Positions 34,079-42,544 of a DNA stretch of 42,544 nt are shown piece by piece. The stretch is from NCBI RefSeq assembly GCF_030646925.1, contig NZ_JAUSKL010000121.1, positions 1 through 42,544 on the forward strand, written 5' to 3'. The stretch is from Candidatus Binatus sp. Lineage in GTDB: Bacteria; Desulfobacterota; Binatia; Binatales; Binataceae. Both the position numbers and the translations under genes were made by a program. Each line of letters starts with the position of its first letter. Within the stretch, counting starts at the first letter, position 1. Under the pieces are notes generated by a model. That model did not search any database and was not told where the DNA came from. It saw only the letters and a list, made by a program, of their open reading frames with translations.

Positions 34079-34858
34079 ATGGACGATTCCAGGCTGAATC
34101 AAATCGCGGAGCGGCTCCGCGTCGCCGAGCGCGAACGCAAAGCGATCGATCCGCCCGCGGCGCAAACCGGAATGTCGGCGGCCGACGCATATCGAATCCA
34201 GATGATCAACGTCGCGCGGCGCGTCGCGTCGGGGCGGCGAATCGTGGGGCGCAAGGTCGGGCTTACGAGTATCGCGATGCAGAAAATGTTCGGCGTCAAC
34301 GAGCCCGATTTTGGGCATCTGTTCGACGACATGATGCTCGCGAGCGGCGATGAATGCCGCGTCAGCGCGCTGATGCTCCCGCGAATCGAGCCTGAGATCG
34401 CGTTTGTGCTGTCGCGCGAACTGCGCGGACCAGGCATCACGCGCGAGGACGTGCTCGCGGCGACGGAATACGTGACGCCGGCGCTCGAGATAATCGACAC
34501 GCGGCTCCGCGACTGGAAAATCACGCTTGCGGATACGATCGCCGACAACGCGTCGTCGGCGCGCGTCGTGCTGGGCGGTGAAAAATCGAAGCCGTCAAAA
34601 TGCGATCTCGCCAGCGTCGCGATGAAGCTCGAAAAGAACGGCGCCGTCGTCGAAGAGGGCGTCGGCTCGGCCGTGCTGGGGCATCCCGCGCAACCGGTCG
34701 CGTGGCTCGCCAACAAACTCGCCGAATTCGGACAAACGCTCGCAGCCGGCAGCGTCGTGATACCGGGCGCATTATGCCGCGCAGTTGAGGTCGCGGCGGG
34801 CGATTCGATCACCGCGCGCTATGACCATCTTGGCACGGTCAGCGTGAGATTCGTCTGA
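34079..34858 (+). CDS. 2-hydroxypenta-2,4-dienoate hydratase (MhpD/BphH type)
   Basis: 259-residue hydratase/decarboxylase-family enzyme. VGRKVGLTS, DFGHLFDDMML, IEPEIAFVLSREL, ALEIIDTR and VLGHPAQPVAWLANKL are diagnostic of the hydratase/oxalocrotonate decarboxylase family. After the C-C hydrolase, hydration to 4-hydroxy-2-oxovalerate is the expected role. ATG 34079 has AGGA six nt upstream. Its stop overlaps the start of the bphJ remnant (TGATG), the usual gene order. Confidence 0.9.
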   Translation: MDDSRLNQIAERLRVAERERKAIDPPAAQTGMSAADAYRIQMINVARRVASGRRIVGRKVGLTSIAMQKMFGVNEPDFGHLFDDMMLASGDECRVSALMLPRIEPEIAFVLSRELRGPGITREDVLAATEYVTPALEIIDTRLRDWKITLADTIADNASSARVVLGGEKSKPSKCDLASVAMKLEKNGAVVEEGVGSAVLGHPAQPVAWLANKLAEFGQTLAAGSVVIPGALCRAVEVAAGDSITARYDHLGTVSVRFV

Positions 34859-35007
34859 TGAAATCCATCGAGACTGACACGAAGTCGAACCAGCCGCGGG
34901 TCCGATGCGCGATCGTCGGTACTGAAGTCCTGGAGGACATGATCATCGAATTTGCGCGCGAGCTTTCGAACCACCACCCCCCGCCCGCTGCACAAAGCCC
35001 CAGGTAA
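34858..35007 (+). pseudogene. bphJ: Deletion scar: N-terminus of acylating acetaldehyde dehydrogenase joined to aldolase C-terminus
   Basis: A 49-codon frame overlapping the hydratase stop. Its first 21 codons end in VRCAIVG, the beginning of the NAD-binding fold of BphJ/MhpF-type acetaldehyde dehydrogenase. It then passes to EDMIIEFARELSN, which resembles the last residues of BphI/MhpE aldolases. Everything between (most of bphJ and bphI, about 1.9 kb in normal operons) is missing. The short length makes each half tentative, but position and order are exactly those expected. Confidence 0.55.
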
Positions 35008-35080
35008 CCCGCCCCGCCAATCCTCGCACTCGCTGGGCGATGTCCAAGTCGCCCGCGCCTTCGATCAATCCGCAGCACTT

Positions 35081-35170
35081 TCCGAAACCTCACGCAGGTT
35101 TCGGACTTCCTGTTGTGAAGGAGATGCGGCCTTCCGGCCTGTGAATAGTTACGAAAGAAGAATGGGACTT
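35081..35170 (+). repeat. Dispersed hairpin repeat, copy 3
   Basis: TCCGAAACCT (35081-35090), loop CACGC, AGGTTTCGGA (35096-35105), then CTTCCTGTTGTGAAGG and GATGCGGCCTTCCGGCC (second small stem), then a purine-rich gaaagaagaatggg. Order and sequence match copies at 7.6 and 9.1 kb. The rest of the 355-nt gap 35008-35362 holds no gene that I can see. Confidence 0.6.
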
Positions 35171-35362
35171 AAAAGCCGCGCGGACTTTCTCGTATCTGGC
35201 TAGGGGCCGATACAAACGATCATAGAGCCTGCCCGATTGCGACGTTACGGGGCAAAGCGGGCAAGGTGGTGGCGGCGGGGCTCCGGCGCGCTTGATTTTC
35301 CAGCGTCTTGTATAATGCAACAGCAGGAGCTAACTCCGCTCGGACACGTTCACTAGTCGCTG

Positions 35363-36529
35363 CTACGATCGCGCCTTGATGGCCAGCAGCTCCGGGCTCG
35401 ATAACGCCCTGGCGCCAAGTAGTCGCGCGACCGGCAGAGCTCTTCCAGACGGGAGCTCTATTGTTTCGCCGTGAAACCCGCCCTCTCGCTGCTTGAAGTA
35501 GCGCAACACGACACCGCGACGATCCTCGAACACCAACCGAAACGGATTCGGTCCGAGTTGTACAACCCAGACGAGGTCCCCTTGGCGAGTCGCAATCTCA
35601 GGTCCACCTGCGGTGCCGGCGACGACTTGCATTCCGCTCTCGAGACCCGCAAAAAGCTGTATCCGTGCCTCAAGAGAATACTGGTTCCAATCGCACGCGA
35701 CGGCATGCGCTGGAGCTTCGATATCCGCTGCGCGGACTATCGGGTCCGAGTTCGCATATACATAGCGGTTCAGCTCCTCGCCTTTGTAGATGAACCGCTT
35801 GATCGCATCAAACTCCGGCTCAAATCCAGTAAAATTCGGATAGAAATGCAGAAAAGCATGAAAGCCTATTTTCGCGATAGCCCTGAAGTAGGTCGGTGTG
35901 AGCTGGAACGCTGAACGCGCGCGTATGACTTGCCCCGGTTCGCCGGTCCGAAATTCAGTGGGCCTTCTGCCGAATATCTCTGTACATAACGCGTGCATCA
36001 GTCGGAGATCCCCGTCGGAATCGCCGAAGAACCGCTCCACTTTGAATCCCAGCTCCTGCTTCTGTTTAAGCAGTTCCCTCACCTGCGGAGGAAATTTGCC
36101 AGTCTCTCCGCCAAGGCGGATGTGCTCGACTTCGCCTTGCGGTCCGATGATCACGAGCTGACGCTGTGGCTTAGCCTCGCTGTTGGACCCGACTTCCCAC
36201 ATGATGACGTGTTTTGCATCGGGGTCCTCGCCAAGCACTTGAACGGGCGGATGCTTGTTGGATCCTCGCGCGAAGATGTTGCGCTTTTCGTGCGATTCGC
36301 TGCCTAGGTCTCCGCCTGCGATCTCGCGAAAGAGCGCTTCGGGACCGCAATGCAGAAATACATCCTCTAGCTCTCGCCCGAATCGGTTGTTGCAAGCTTT
36401 GCAGACTTTCCCCTTGAGTTCCCGAAAACCGCGGAACCTTCCTAAGCCCCGCGAGAACCAGTGTTCTCCGCGGCGCTCGAACGGAGCGCTACCGTCGCAA
36501 AGGCCGTCCGGTCGAGTGTAAATGCAAAG
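35363..36529 (-). CDS. HNH-endonuclease-like protein without a canonical start codon
   Basis: Open from within the aldolase fragment down to 35363. The first about 100 residues look like an HNH_5-type nuclease domain: [25 protein letters not shown] and the [16 protein letters not shown] zinc/HNH block. The second Cys of the first CxxC pair is Thr, and an extra RRG precedes the EHW. The remaining about 290 residues (from VLGEDPDAK) are unrecognised. No ATG, GTG or TTG exists in frame before GTG 36238, which would remove the HNH part. So the gene is either 5'-truncated, uses a rare start such as ATT, or is expressed only from 36238 (291 aa). GC content is below that of the neighbours. Confidence 0.6.
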   Translation of the reverse strand, partial: LCIYTRPDGLCDGSAPFERRGEHWFSRGLGRFRGFRELKGKVCKACNNRFGRELEDVFLHCGPEALFREIAGGDLGSESHEKRNIFARGSNKHPPVQVLGEDPDAKHVIMWEVGSNSEAKPQRQLVIIGPQGEVEHIRLGGETGKFPPQVRELLKQKQELGFKVERFFGDSDGDLRLMHALCTEIFGRRPTEFRTGEPGQVIRARSAFQLTPTYFRAIAKIGFHAFLHFYPNFTGFEPEFDAIKRFIYKGEELNRYVYANSDPIVRAADIEAPAHAVACDWNQYSLEARIQLFAGLESGMQVVAGTAGGPEIATRQGDLVWVVQLGPNPFRLVFEDRRGVVLRYFKQREGGFHGETIELPSGRALPVARLLGARALSSPELLAIKARS

Positions 36530-36565
36530 CGCGATGTTTGACTTGCAGAAAATGCTATCTCGAAC

Positions 36566-36897
36566 GCGCTGGGGCCGGCAACGCCGCGACTGAAGTGCTC
36601 GCTGCGGTGCTCGATCGAATCGGGCTGAATCCCGGCCTCGATGTGTTCAAGCTGATGGACGTGGCCGAGGAACTGGTGCCGCCGGTGATGCTTAAGCCGG
36701 CGACGATCGATCGCGCGGCGCTGACGCTTGGTTACTGCGGCGTCTATTCAAGCTTCCTCCGGCATGCCGAGCGCGCCGCCGAGCGGTTCGGTGTCGATGC
36801 GCGCGAAATCCTGGTCGAAGTTGGCCGGCGCAAAGCGGTTGGCGGCCAGGAGGACATGATCATCGAGGTCGCGCACGAACTCTCCCAACGCCGCTAG
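36566..36897 (+). pseudogene. bphI: C-terminal fragment of 4-hydroxy-2-oxovalerate aldolase
   Basis: The frame reads [48 protein letters not shown] and HELSQRR, the last about 110 residues of BphI/DmpG/MhpE-type pyruvate aldolases. The TIM-barrel part with the metal and catalytic residues is absent: upstream of about 36566 the sequence is that of the opposing HNH-like frame. There is no start of its own. Confidence 0.8.
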
Positions 36898-36910
36898 AAT
36901 CACACTTTTC

Positions 36911-36978
36911 CTTGTCACCCTGAGCGCAGCGAAGAATCACGGATCCGGGATTCTTCGCCTGCGGCTCAGAATGACAGG
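36911..36978. repeat. Long imperfect hairpin of the CCTGAGCGCAGCGAAG type
   Basis: CACCCTGAGCGCAGCGAAG onward is complementary to the segment ending TTCGCCTGCGGCTCAG, with a short central ggatcc palindrome. Such hairpins are common intergenic repeats in soil bacteria. It lies 13 nt after the aldolase fragment. The gap 36898-37195 holds nothing else recognisable. Confidence 0.6.
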
Positions 36979-37195
36979 GTGCGCCGCGATTCGCCGCACC
37001 TGGCGCGATGCTCGCGACCAGCTTCAGCTTTGAATTCCTGCACGCGGCAGCGAAGCCCAGGTCAGGACGGGGCCGCGCTAAAGCAGTCGGCACCCGAAGA
37101 ACGTGATCATCGCCCCGATTCTCATAACGCTGCCCAATGCCTGTATCGAATCGGCTTAATATGCGACGAAAGCGCAGGGTAGCTTAAGATGTCAG

Positions 37196-38545
37196 TTGGA
37201 TGCAGCCGAATCACAAAGTAGGCCGAGGCGTTTGACACTGCGGCGAAGCGCCGTCTATAAGCCGACAGCAGGGCTTTTACTGTCGAGCCCGCAGGAAACA
37301 CGCATCGAGGCTGGAACGTCTTATAACGCGAATGAACGTACGGTCGCGTGCGACCGCTCACTCGCATTTTTACTGCTGGTTGTGGCATTTACACTTTCAT
37401 CGTCACGCATACCGGCCTTCGAGCGTCTGCTCACCAGCAATATCGGACGAATCGCCGCAATCGCGATAGACCTGATCGGCTCCAGCGCTTCGGCACAAGC
37501 TTCAGATGCGACCGAGGCGATGCCGAATCGCTTCGAGCTTCGGCCCGGTGTGATGATCGACGCGGCGGCGGGAGCGGCTTATCTGATGAACCCGGGGGGC
37601 GGGATCGATGCGATCGATTTGTCGTCCGGCAAGTTGCTCTGGAGCACGACTGCGGCAGCCAAACCGATCGCGCTGTTCGACGATCGTCTGGCGGCACAGG
37701 CTGAAACCCACGGCGACGCGCGAGTGTTACCGATCGTGGTGCTCGATACGAAGAATGGCGGCAAGGTCGTGTTGACCGCATCGATACCGATGCCGGACGG
37801 CACATGGGCGTCGGTGGACGAAGGCCTCGGCACGTCCTTCCAGATAAGCGCGCGCGTTGAGCACGAACGTCTGCTCGTATCATGGAGCGCGTCGCAGCGC
37901 ACGATCAGCGGGATCGCTAGTCCCGGTCCGCCGCCCGAGCGGAAAGACCGCGGCGACGCATCGATCGACCTCAAAACGGGCCACGTCGAGACGCTTACGG
38001 CCGAGCAAGGGGCGCGGATGCGCGCGGGCGAACGTCCGGCGAAGAATCCGCGGATGAGCGGGGCTGAACGTCTGCAATCGCCGCCCCGACTCGTTGGAAA
38101 TTTCTTTATCGCGACGGAAGTATCGAGCTCCGGGGACCGCGCGACGCTTAAGCGATGGAGCGCCGACACGGGTGAGCCGCTGCCTGACGTCGAACTGGGT
38201 GCCGGATTTGTCACGGCGACTCCTGCTGCCGACGGCTTGCTGGTGGCGGCGGCCAAGGCTGTCGGCGCGGGGCCGATTGGACTGCAGGAATACCTCTGGT
38301 CGATTTATTCGCTCACCAGCGGAAAGCGGGTGGCGGAGATTCAGATGTTCCCGTCGTCGGCGCCGTTCTTTATCTGGCGCTCGAACCTAATCTACGTATC
38401 GCCTCAATACGCGCGACGCGTAAAAGGGACGTTGCTCCAGGAGCCGCTGGAGCTTAGAGCGCTGAACCTCAAACCGGGGACCGAAGTCTGGAAGAGAGAG
38501 CTGCGCGATACGGCGTACCGCGGACCATCGCCGCCATCACCCTAG
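37196..38545 (+). CDS. Secreted beta-propeller-like (PQQ/quinoprotein-type) hypothetical protein
   Basis: Up to 449 residues. A hydrophobic segment (residues about 57-72, SLAFLLLVVAFTLSSS) acts as a signal or anchor, but the 50 residues before it are probably not coding. TTG 37196 is merely the first possible start; no in-frame ATG lies closer to the signal. The mature part has repeats of the form 'dlssGkLlWst', 'dtGepLpdvel', 'LKPGTEVWKREL', typical of PQQ-like or WD-like propeller blades. No catalytic residues recognised. It lies 33 nt before a second secreted propeller protein, likely the same transcript. Confidence 0.7.
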   Translation: MDAAESQSRPRRLTLRRSAVYKPTAGLLLSSPQETRIEAGTSYNANERTVACDRSLAFLLLVVAFTLSSSRIPAFERLLTSNIGRIAAIAIDLIGSSASAQASDATEAMPNRFELRPGVMIDAAAGAAYLMNPGGGIDAIDLSSGKLLWSTTAAAKPIALFDDRLAAQAETHGDARVLPIVVLDTKNGGKVVLTASIPMPDGTWASVDEGLGTSFQISARVEHERLLVSWSASQRTISGIASPGPPPERKDRGDASIDLKTGHVETLTAEQGARMRAGERPAKNPRMSGAERLQSPPRLVGNFFIATEVSSSGDRATLKRWSADTGEPLPDVELGAGFVTATPAADGLLVAAAKAVGAGPIGLQEYLWSIYSLTSGKRVAEIQMFPSSAPFFIWRSNLIYVSPQYARRVKGTLLQEPLELRALNLKPGTEVWKRELRDTAYRGPSPPSP

Positions 38546-38578
38546 AGGGGTGCGATCGCGAGTGGGGAGGGAGGAATC

Positions 38579-41500
38579 ATGATCGACTTACGCCGCGTGC
38601 GTATATCCGCGCTCTGGCGACGGATCATGCGGAGCGGATACTTGTCGCGCCGCGTGATCGGATTGCTGGTCCCGACGATCGCGCTTGGGGCTCTGCTGTT
38701 CACCACCGGCGCTTCCACCAGTTCGACGCCCGTGGCGGAATCAGACGCGCCAATCGCGGCTCCCACCAGCGATGAGCAGGATTCATCGCAAAACGTTCTG
38801 GACGAGGCGGAGGCGGATCAGAGTGTCGGACCTCCCGCACTGCTGCCGCGTACTCCCGGTAGCTGGTCGGCCAAAGGCCCCGCGCCAATTCAGCAAGGGC
38901 AGGTGGTCGCCGCCCCTAACAACGAGGTCTCCGGCTGCGCCAAGGCAATCGCGGCTCATCCGAGCAATCCGGGTGTGATCTATGTCGGCGCAGTCAACGG
39001 TGGCGTCTGGAAGACTACTAACGGGACCGCAGCCAGCCCGACCTGGCTTCCCTTGACCGATACCGAGCGATCGCTTTCGATCAGTTCTCTGAAATTCGAT
39101 CCGACTGACGGCGCCAGCAACACGCTGATCGCCGGAACCGGCAGATACAGCTCGCTTGCTTCCGTCGGAGGTCCTCGTAGCGGCTTGCTGCTCACCACTG
39201 ACGGCGGCAGCAACTGGAGCCAACTAAACGGCGGCGGCACGCTTACCGGGAAGAATATTTCGGCGGTGGCAGCACGCGGCAAGATCCTGCTGGCGGCAGC
39301 CGACACGGCGGACGCCTTCACCTGCAACAATATCGGGATTTTCCGCAGCAAGGATACGGGAGCGACCTTCACGCGAATTTCCGGTGCGGCGAGCAGTGGC
39401 CTGCCGCTCGGCAGCGTGCTCGACCTGGCGGAGGAGCCGACCGGCGTCATCCCTCACGGCGTGGTGATGGTCTCGGACGGCTTTGGCCGAGTCCAGGAAT
39501 GGGGCAACAACGGAACCTTCATCAAGACTCTGAATACGGGCGCTTCTCAAGACGCGGGCTCGACCTTCGACGCGGCTGGGAAGTTTTATGTCAGCCTTTT
39601 CAGCGGCCAATCGGTGGCTGCATATGATCCTAAGGGGACCTTTACCGGCTTCGTCGGGCCGGCCCCGGGACTATACAACCTGCCCGAGTCGATTGTGCAG
39701 GACAATGCCGGGAACTTCTATGTCGGCAACGCGGGATTCGGCTACACGGATCCAATGACCATGGTTCATACCAGTCAGTGCGTGCAAGGTGCGGCCAACG
39801 AAGACCCGACTCATTTTCCACCCTGTCCGCTGCTGAAATTCGATCCCACTTTCAGCACCCTGCTCAGTACTTTTTTTCCCGCCACGGAACCCGCACCCGC
39901 GATGCACCCGACGCAGAGCGGGCGCGGCACGGACTGGAACGATCTCGTTCCCGTCCCGTCGACCGTTCCTCTCACCCCTCAATGTGTCAATCGTTACACT
40001 TCCGAAGGTCTTTTGGTTAAGCAATTCAACGTCTGCACCGGCACTCAGCTGGCCGATTTCGCTTCGGGATTGCCCGGCAGCAACGCCTACGAGCTGCGTA
40101 TCCTGCCTAATGGCGAAACATTCGTTGCCGACACCGAGGTGGTGGTGCGCCTCAATCCGGCGGGGAGCGTAATCCAGACGTACCTGTCCGGCGCCGGCGC
40201 CAGTGTCAGCAACCCGCTGTTCGCGGTTAACTTCGATCCGGATAGTACCTCGTTCTGGACCGGAGCTATTAATTCGGGCGACGTGTTAAAGCTGGACATC
40301 GCTAGCGGCAATGTCCTGACTAATTTTAATACCGGCAGCTTCGCGACCGGTATCACCGTAAAGAGCAGCCCGCTCTATGCGGCGTTAATCAATGGGCCTG
40401 CCTGCGGCGCCGGCACCAACGGCGTTTACAAGTCGGTCGATTCCGGCGCCACCTGGAATTTGGTCAGCAATGCCGCGATGAACGCGCTCTTTATCGACGG
40501 CACCACGGTCAACGCCAAAATTGCGCTTGGAACCGCGGGCAACGTCTATGTCGGTATCGAAAACCAAAAGGTCACCGCTCCCACCCACGGCGGCCGCCTG
40601 GTCGGACTGTTCCGCTCGGGCGACGGCGGAGTGACTTGGGCGGCGATGGATATTCCGACGACTGTCGAAGGTTGCGCGACGTTCGGCATCAACCCCGGCA
40701 ATCAGGGGAACATCCATTTCTCACTTGTTGCCGACCCGAACAACGATAAAGTCGTCTATGTCGGCGGCGATCGGCAGCCCCGGCTGAACGAGGGTTGCGG
40801 TGTCGCCAGCTTTCCGAATTCAGAAGGAGCGAAGGATTTCACCGGACGATTGTTCCGCGTTGACGCGAGCCTGCCGTTGGGCAGCCAGGCCTCGTTCATT
40901 ACCGATTCGAACACGACCGGCGGCACCGCGCCGCACGCCGATTCGCGTGGGATGGTGTTCGACGCGAGCGGCAACCTGGTCGAGGTGGATGACGGCGGGG
41001 TCTTTAAGCGGACCACCCCGCAGGGGAATGCCGGCGATTGGACCTCGATCAACGGCAACCTGCAAATCAACGAGTTGCACGATCTGGCCTACGATCGGAG
41101 ATCGGGCGTCATCTTCGGCGGTACACAGGATACCGGGGCGGCTGGCGAAATCGCCACGGGGGGACTGCCGTGGCTCGAGTTCCTAAAGGGTGACGGCGGC
41201 AATGTCGCGGTGGATGTGACCACCGGCGCCCCGAACTCGATTCGCTACGCGGCCCGCAACGGGCTGGGCGGTTTCTCGGCCCGCACCTACAACGCGGCCA
41301 ACGTGCTGCAGGGCACAATCTCGCCGGCGCTCACTACGGGAACGCCCTTTGTGGCCCAGTTCTACACACCGATGAAGATCAACGCGATCAATCCGCGCCG
41401 CCTGTTGTTTGGGTTCAGCAACGCGCTGTACGAATCGATCGATCAGGGCACCAACATCACGCCGCTGACGCCCGCCTTCACCACCAACGACAGTTTAGGG

Positions 41501-42544
41501 CATATCGCGCTGGTGTATGGCGGCAGTTCCGGCGGCACCGCTAACGGCAACGTGATCTACGCGGGCGCGGGCGCACAAATATTCCGCCGACTCGCAGCGG
41601 CGCCCACCGCGCTAACGCAACTCGCAGCGTATCCCGGCGCGTCGCCGGTCAACGGCATCACGGTCGATCCAACTAATGTCCTCGATGTGTACGCGATTGA
41701 CCGGACGCATGTGTTCCATAGCCCAGACGCCGGAGCCAGTTGGACGGACATCACGGGCAACCTTGGGGCGTCCAGCCCGGGAGATTTCGATTCGATCGAT
41801 TTCTTCACGAATTTGGGCGCTAAATCCATCGTAGTCGGAACCACCCATGGCGTGTTCGAGGCGCTCACCAGCAACCTGACGAGTTGGAGTCTGATGGGAA
41901 CCGGCCTGCCAAATACGAGGGTTTATAGGCTGACCTTCGATCCGACGGCGGGAGTACTGGTCGCGGGTCTCCTCGGTCGCGGGGCTTGGCAGTTTACCGT
42001 CGCGACACCTACCGCGACGCCTACCCGGACTGCGACTAAAACTCCGACCAAGACTCCAACCAAGACTCCGACCAAGACCGCGACCAAAACGCCGACGAAG
42101 ACGCCCACTACTACTCCTACGGCGACGGCCACTCCCAGCGCGACGGCGACCTCGACCGCGGTGCTCCCGAGTCCCACTCCGACCGCGGTCAAGACGGCGA
42201 CGAAGACTGCGACAAAGACAGCTACGCGCACTGCGACCAGGACGGCCACGCGCACTGCGACCAGGACGGCCACGCGCACTGCGACCAGGACGGCGACGCG
42301 CACTGCGACCCGAACCGCAACCCGCACGGCAACTGCTGAGGCCACATCGACGAGGACCGCGACGCGCACTGCGACGCGAACTGCAACCAGAACGCCGACT
42401 AGAACCGCGACGCGCACCGCAACGCGGACCGCGACCCGGACTGCAACCAGAACGCCGACTAGAACGGCGACGCGCACTGCGACGAGAACGGCAACCAGAA
42501 CGCCGACTAGAACCGCGACGCGCACTGCGACGAGAACGGCAACG
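38579..42544 (+). CDS. Large secreted BNR/Asp-box propeller protein with Thr-rich repeat tail (3' partial)
   Basis: Open from ATG 38579 (GGAGG five nt upstream) to the window end, at least 1322 codons; the stop lies outside. An arginine-rich start and a hydrophobic run ([16 protein letters not shown]) form a signal peptide or anchor. Asp-box (BNR) motifs recur: TTDGGSNW (about 206), SKDTGATF (256), SVDSGATW (619), SGDGGVTW (680) and SPDAGASW (1048), as in sialidase- or photosynthesis-stability-factor-like propellers. From about residue 1142 the protein becomes Thr-Ala-Thr-Pro/Lys/Arg repeats, probably an extended, possibly glycosylated stalk. The role is likely extracellular or surface-bound; no enzymatic function can be assigned. 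Confidence 0.85.
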   Translation, partial: MIDLRRVRISALWRRIMRSGYLSRRVIGLLVPTIALGALLFTTGASTSSTPVAESDAPIAAPTSDEQDSSQNVLDEAEADQSVGPPALLPRTPGSWSAKGPAPIQQGQVVAAPNNEVSGCAKAIAAHPSNPGVIYVGAVNGGVWKTTNGTAASPTWLPLTDTERSLSISSLKFDPTDGASNTLIAGTGRYSSLASVGGPRSGLLLTTDGGSNWSQLNGGGTLTGKNISAVAARGKILLAAADTADAFTCNNIGIFRSKDTGATFTRISGAASSGLPLGSVLDLAEEPTGVIPHGVVMVSDGFGRVQEWGNNGTFIKTLNTGASQDAGSTFDAAGKFYVSLFSGQSVAAYDPKGTFTGFVGPAPGLYNLPESIVQDNAGNFYVGNAGFGYTDPMTMVHTSQCVQGAANEDPTHFPPCPLLKFDPTFSTLLSTFFPATEPAPAMHPTQSGRGTDWNDLVPVPSTVPLTPQCVNRYTSEGLLVKQFNVCTGTQLADFASGLPGSNAYELRILPNGETFVADTEVVVRLNPAGSVIQTYLSGAGASVSNPLFAVNFDPDSTSFWTGAINSGDVLKLDIASGNVLTNFNTGSFATGITVKSSPLYAALINGPACGAGTNGVYKSVDSGATWNLVSNAAMNALFIDGTTVNAKIALGTAGNVYVGIENQKVTAPTHGGRLVGLFRSGDGGVTWAAMDIPTTVEGCATFGINPGNQGNIHFSLVADPNNDKVVYVGGDRQPRLNEGCGVASFPNSEGAKDFTGRLFRVDASLPLGSQASFITDSNTTGGTAPHADSRGMVFDASGNLVEVDDGGVFKRTTPQGNAGDWTSINGNLQINELHDLAYDRRSGVIFGGTQDTGAAGEIATGGLPWLEFLKGDGGNVAVDVTTGAPNSIRYAARNGLGGFSARTYNAANVLQGTISPALTTGTPFVAQFYTPMKINAINPRRLLFGFSNALYESIDQGTNITPLTPAFTTNDSLGHIALVYGGSSGGTANGNVIYAGAGAQIFRRLAAAPTALTQLAAYPGASPVNGITVDPTNVLDVYAIDRTHVFHSPDAGASWTDITGNLGASSPGDFDSIDFFTNLGAKSIVVGTTHGVFEALTSNLTSWSLMGTGLPNTRVYRLTFDPTAGVLVAGLLGRGAWQFTVATPTATPTRTATKTPTKTPTKTPTKTATKTPTKTPTTTPTATATPSATATSTAVLPSPTPTAVKTATKTATKTATRTATRTATRTATRTATRTATRTATRTATRTATRTATAEATSTRTATRTATRTATRTPTRTATRTATRTATRTATRTPTRTATRTATRTATRTPTRTATRTATRTAT
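42008..42544 (+). repeat. Degenerate tandem repeat encoding (T-x-T-P/R) units
   Basis: Short units of 6 or 12 nt such as ACGCGCACTGCGACC and AGGACGGCC recur with drift through the last 537 nt. They encode TPTKT units first and TRTATRT units later, with some longer near-identical blocks (for example AGAACGCCGACTAGAACC recurring about every 50-70 nt). It continues past the window. Confidence 0.8.

Noticed and set aside
33092-34318. 408-codon minus-strand open frame
   Set aside because: Antisense to the BphD-type hydrolase and hydratase, both strongly identified.
41923-42525. 200-codon Val/Ala-rich minus-strand open frame
   Set aside because: It is the mirror of the Thr-rich tandem repeat; repeats of this kind keep several frames open by composition.
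42008-42544. Possible CRISPR array
   Set aside because: Units are too short and contiguous, without unique spacers, and keep one coding frame.

Overview
The window is a GC-rich (about 60 percent by eye), gene-dense bacterial chromosome segment. It is dominated by aromatic and xenobiotic catabolism and interrupted by small accessory islands. Stand-alone luciferase-like flavin oxidoreductases, paired N-acyl-D-amino-acid deacylase paralogs, a PhyH oxygenase, a MetE-like single-domain protein and a secreted propeller protein ending in Thr-Ala-Thr-Pro/Arg repeats suggest an uncultivated soil proteobacterium or deltaproteobacterium-like lineage such as Binatota. That placement is inference; no rRNA or marker gene is present.

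Layout. 1-2.4 kb: hybrid sensor histidine kinase whose 5' end is uncertain. 2.5-4.4 kb: SmaI-like restriction-modification pair, convergent and overlapping, beside a decayed short-chain dehydrogenase tail. 4.5-7.6 kb: divergent D-aminoacylase-family amidohydrolase and MetE-like protein. 7.6-9.2 kb: two AT-richer lipoprotein genes, one frameshifted (YecR-like), flanked by inverted copies of a hairpin repeat. 9.2-12.7 kb: B12-binding radical SAM protein, then a vicinal-oxygen-chelate dioxygenase and a fumarylacetoacetase-family hydrolase.

12.7-21.9 kb: a nine-gene minus-strand operon-like run: alpha/beta hydrolase, GFA-family protein, luciferase-like monooxygenase, two-subunit hydroquinone 1,2-dioxygenase (HapC/HapD type), aldehyde dehydrogenase, maleylacetate reductase, amidohydrolase and intradiol dioxygenase. 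Together these can take hydroquinone (or hydroxyquinol) through maleylacetate to 3-oxoadipate. The thiolase at 26 kb is a possible, unproven, last step toward central metabolism.

22.1-27.2 kb: a lipoprotein, a PhyH oxygenase, a second luciferase-like oxidoreductase, a MaoC/FAS1-like dehydratase and the thiolase. 27.4-28.4 kb: BrnT/BrnA toxin-antitoxin pair, tRNA-Arg(CCT) and three consecutive hairpins. 28.4-30.1 kb: second D-aminoacylase paralog. 30.4-34.9 kb: a biphenyl/phenylpropanoid-type operon (Rieske dioxygenase alpha and beta, cis-dihydrodiol dehydrogenase, meta-cleavage C-C hydrolase, 2-hydroxypentadienoate hydratase). Its last two genes, acylating acetaldehyde dehydrogenase and 4-hydroxy-2-oxovalerate aldolase, survive only as fragments around an HNH-type reading frame that lacks a usual start codon. 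No ring-cleaving extradiol dioxygenase sits in that operon; the only candidate here is the distant VOC protein at 11.2 kb.

37.2-42.5 kb: two secreted beta-propeller-type proteins. The second runs off the window in a long Thr-rich low-complexity tail. No dedicated transcription factor and no transporter gene was found in the whole window.
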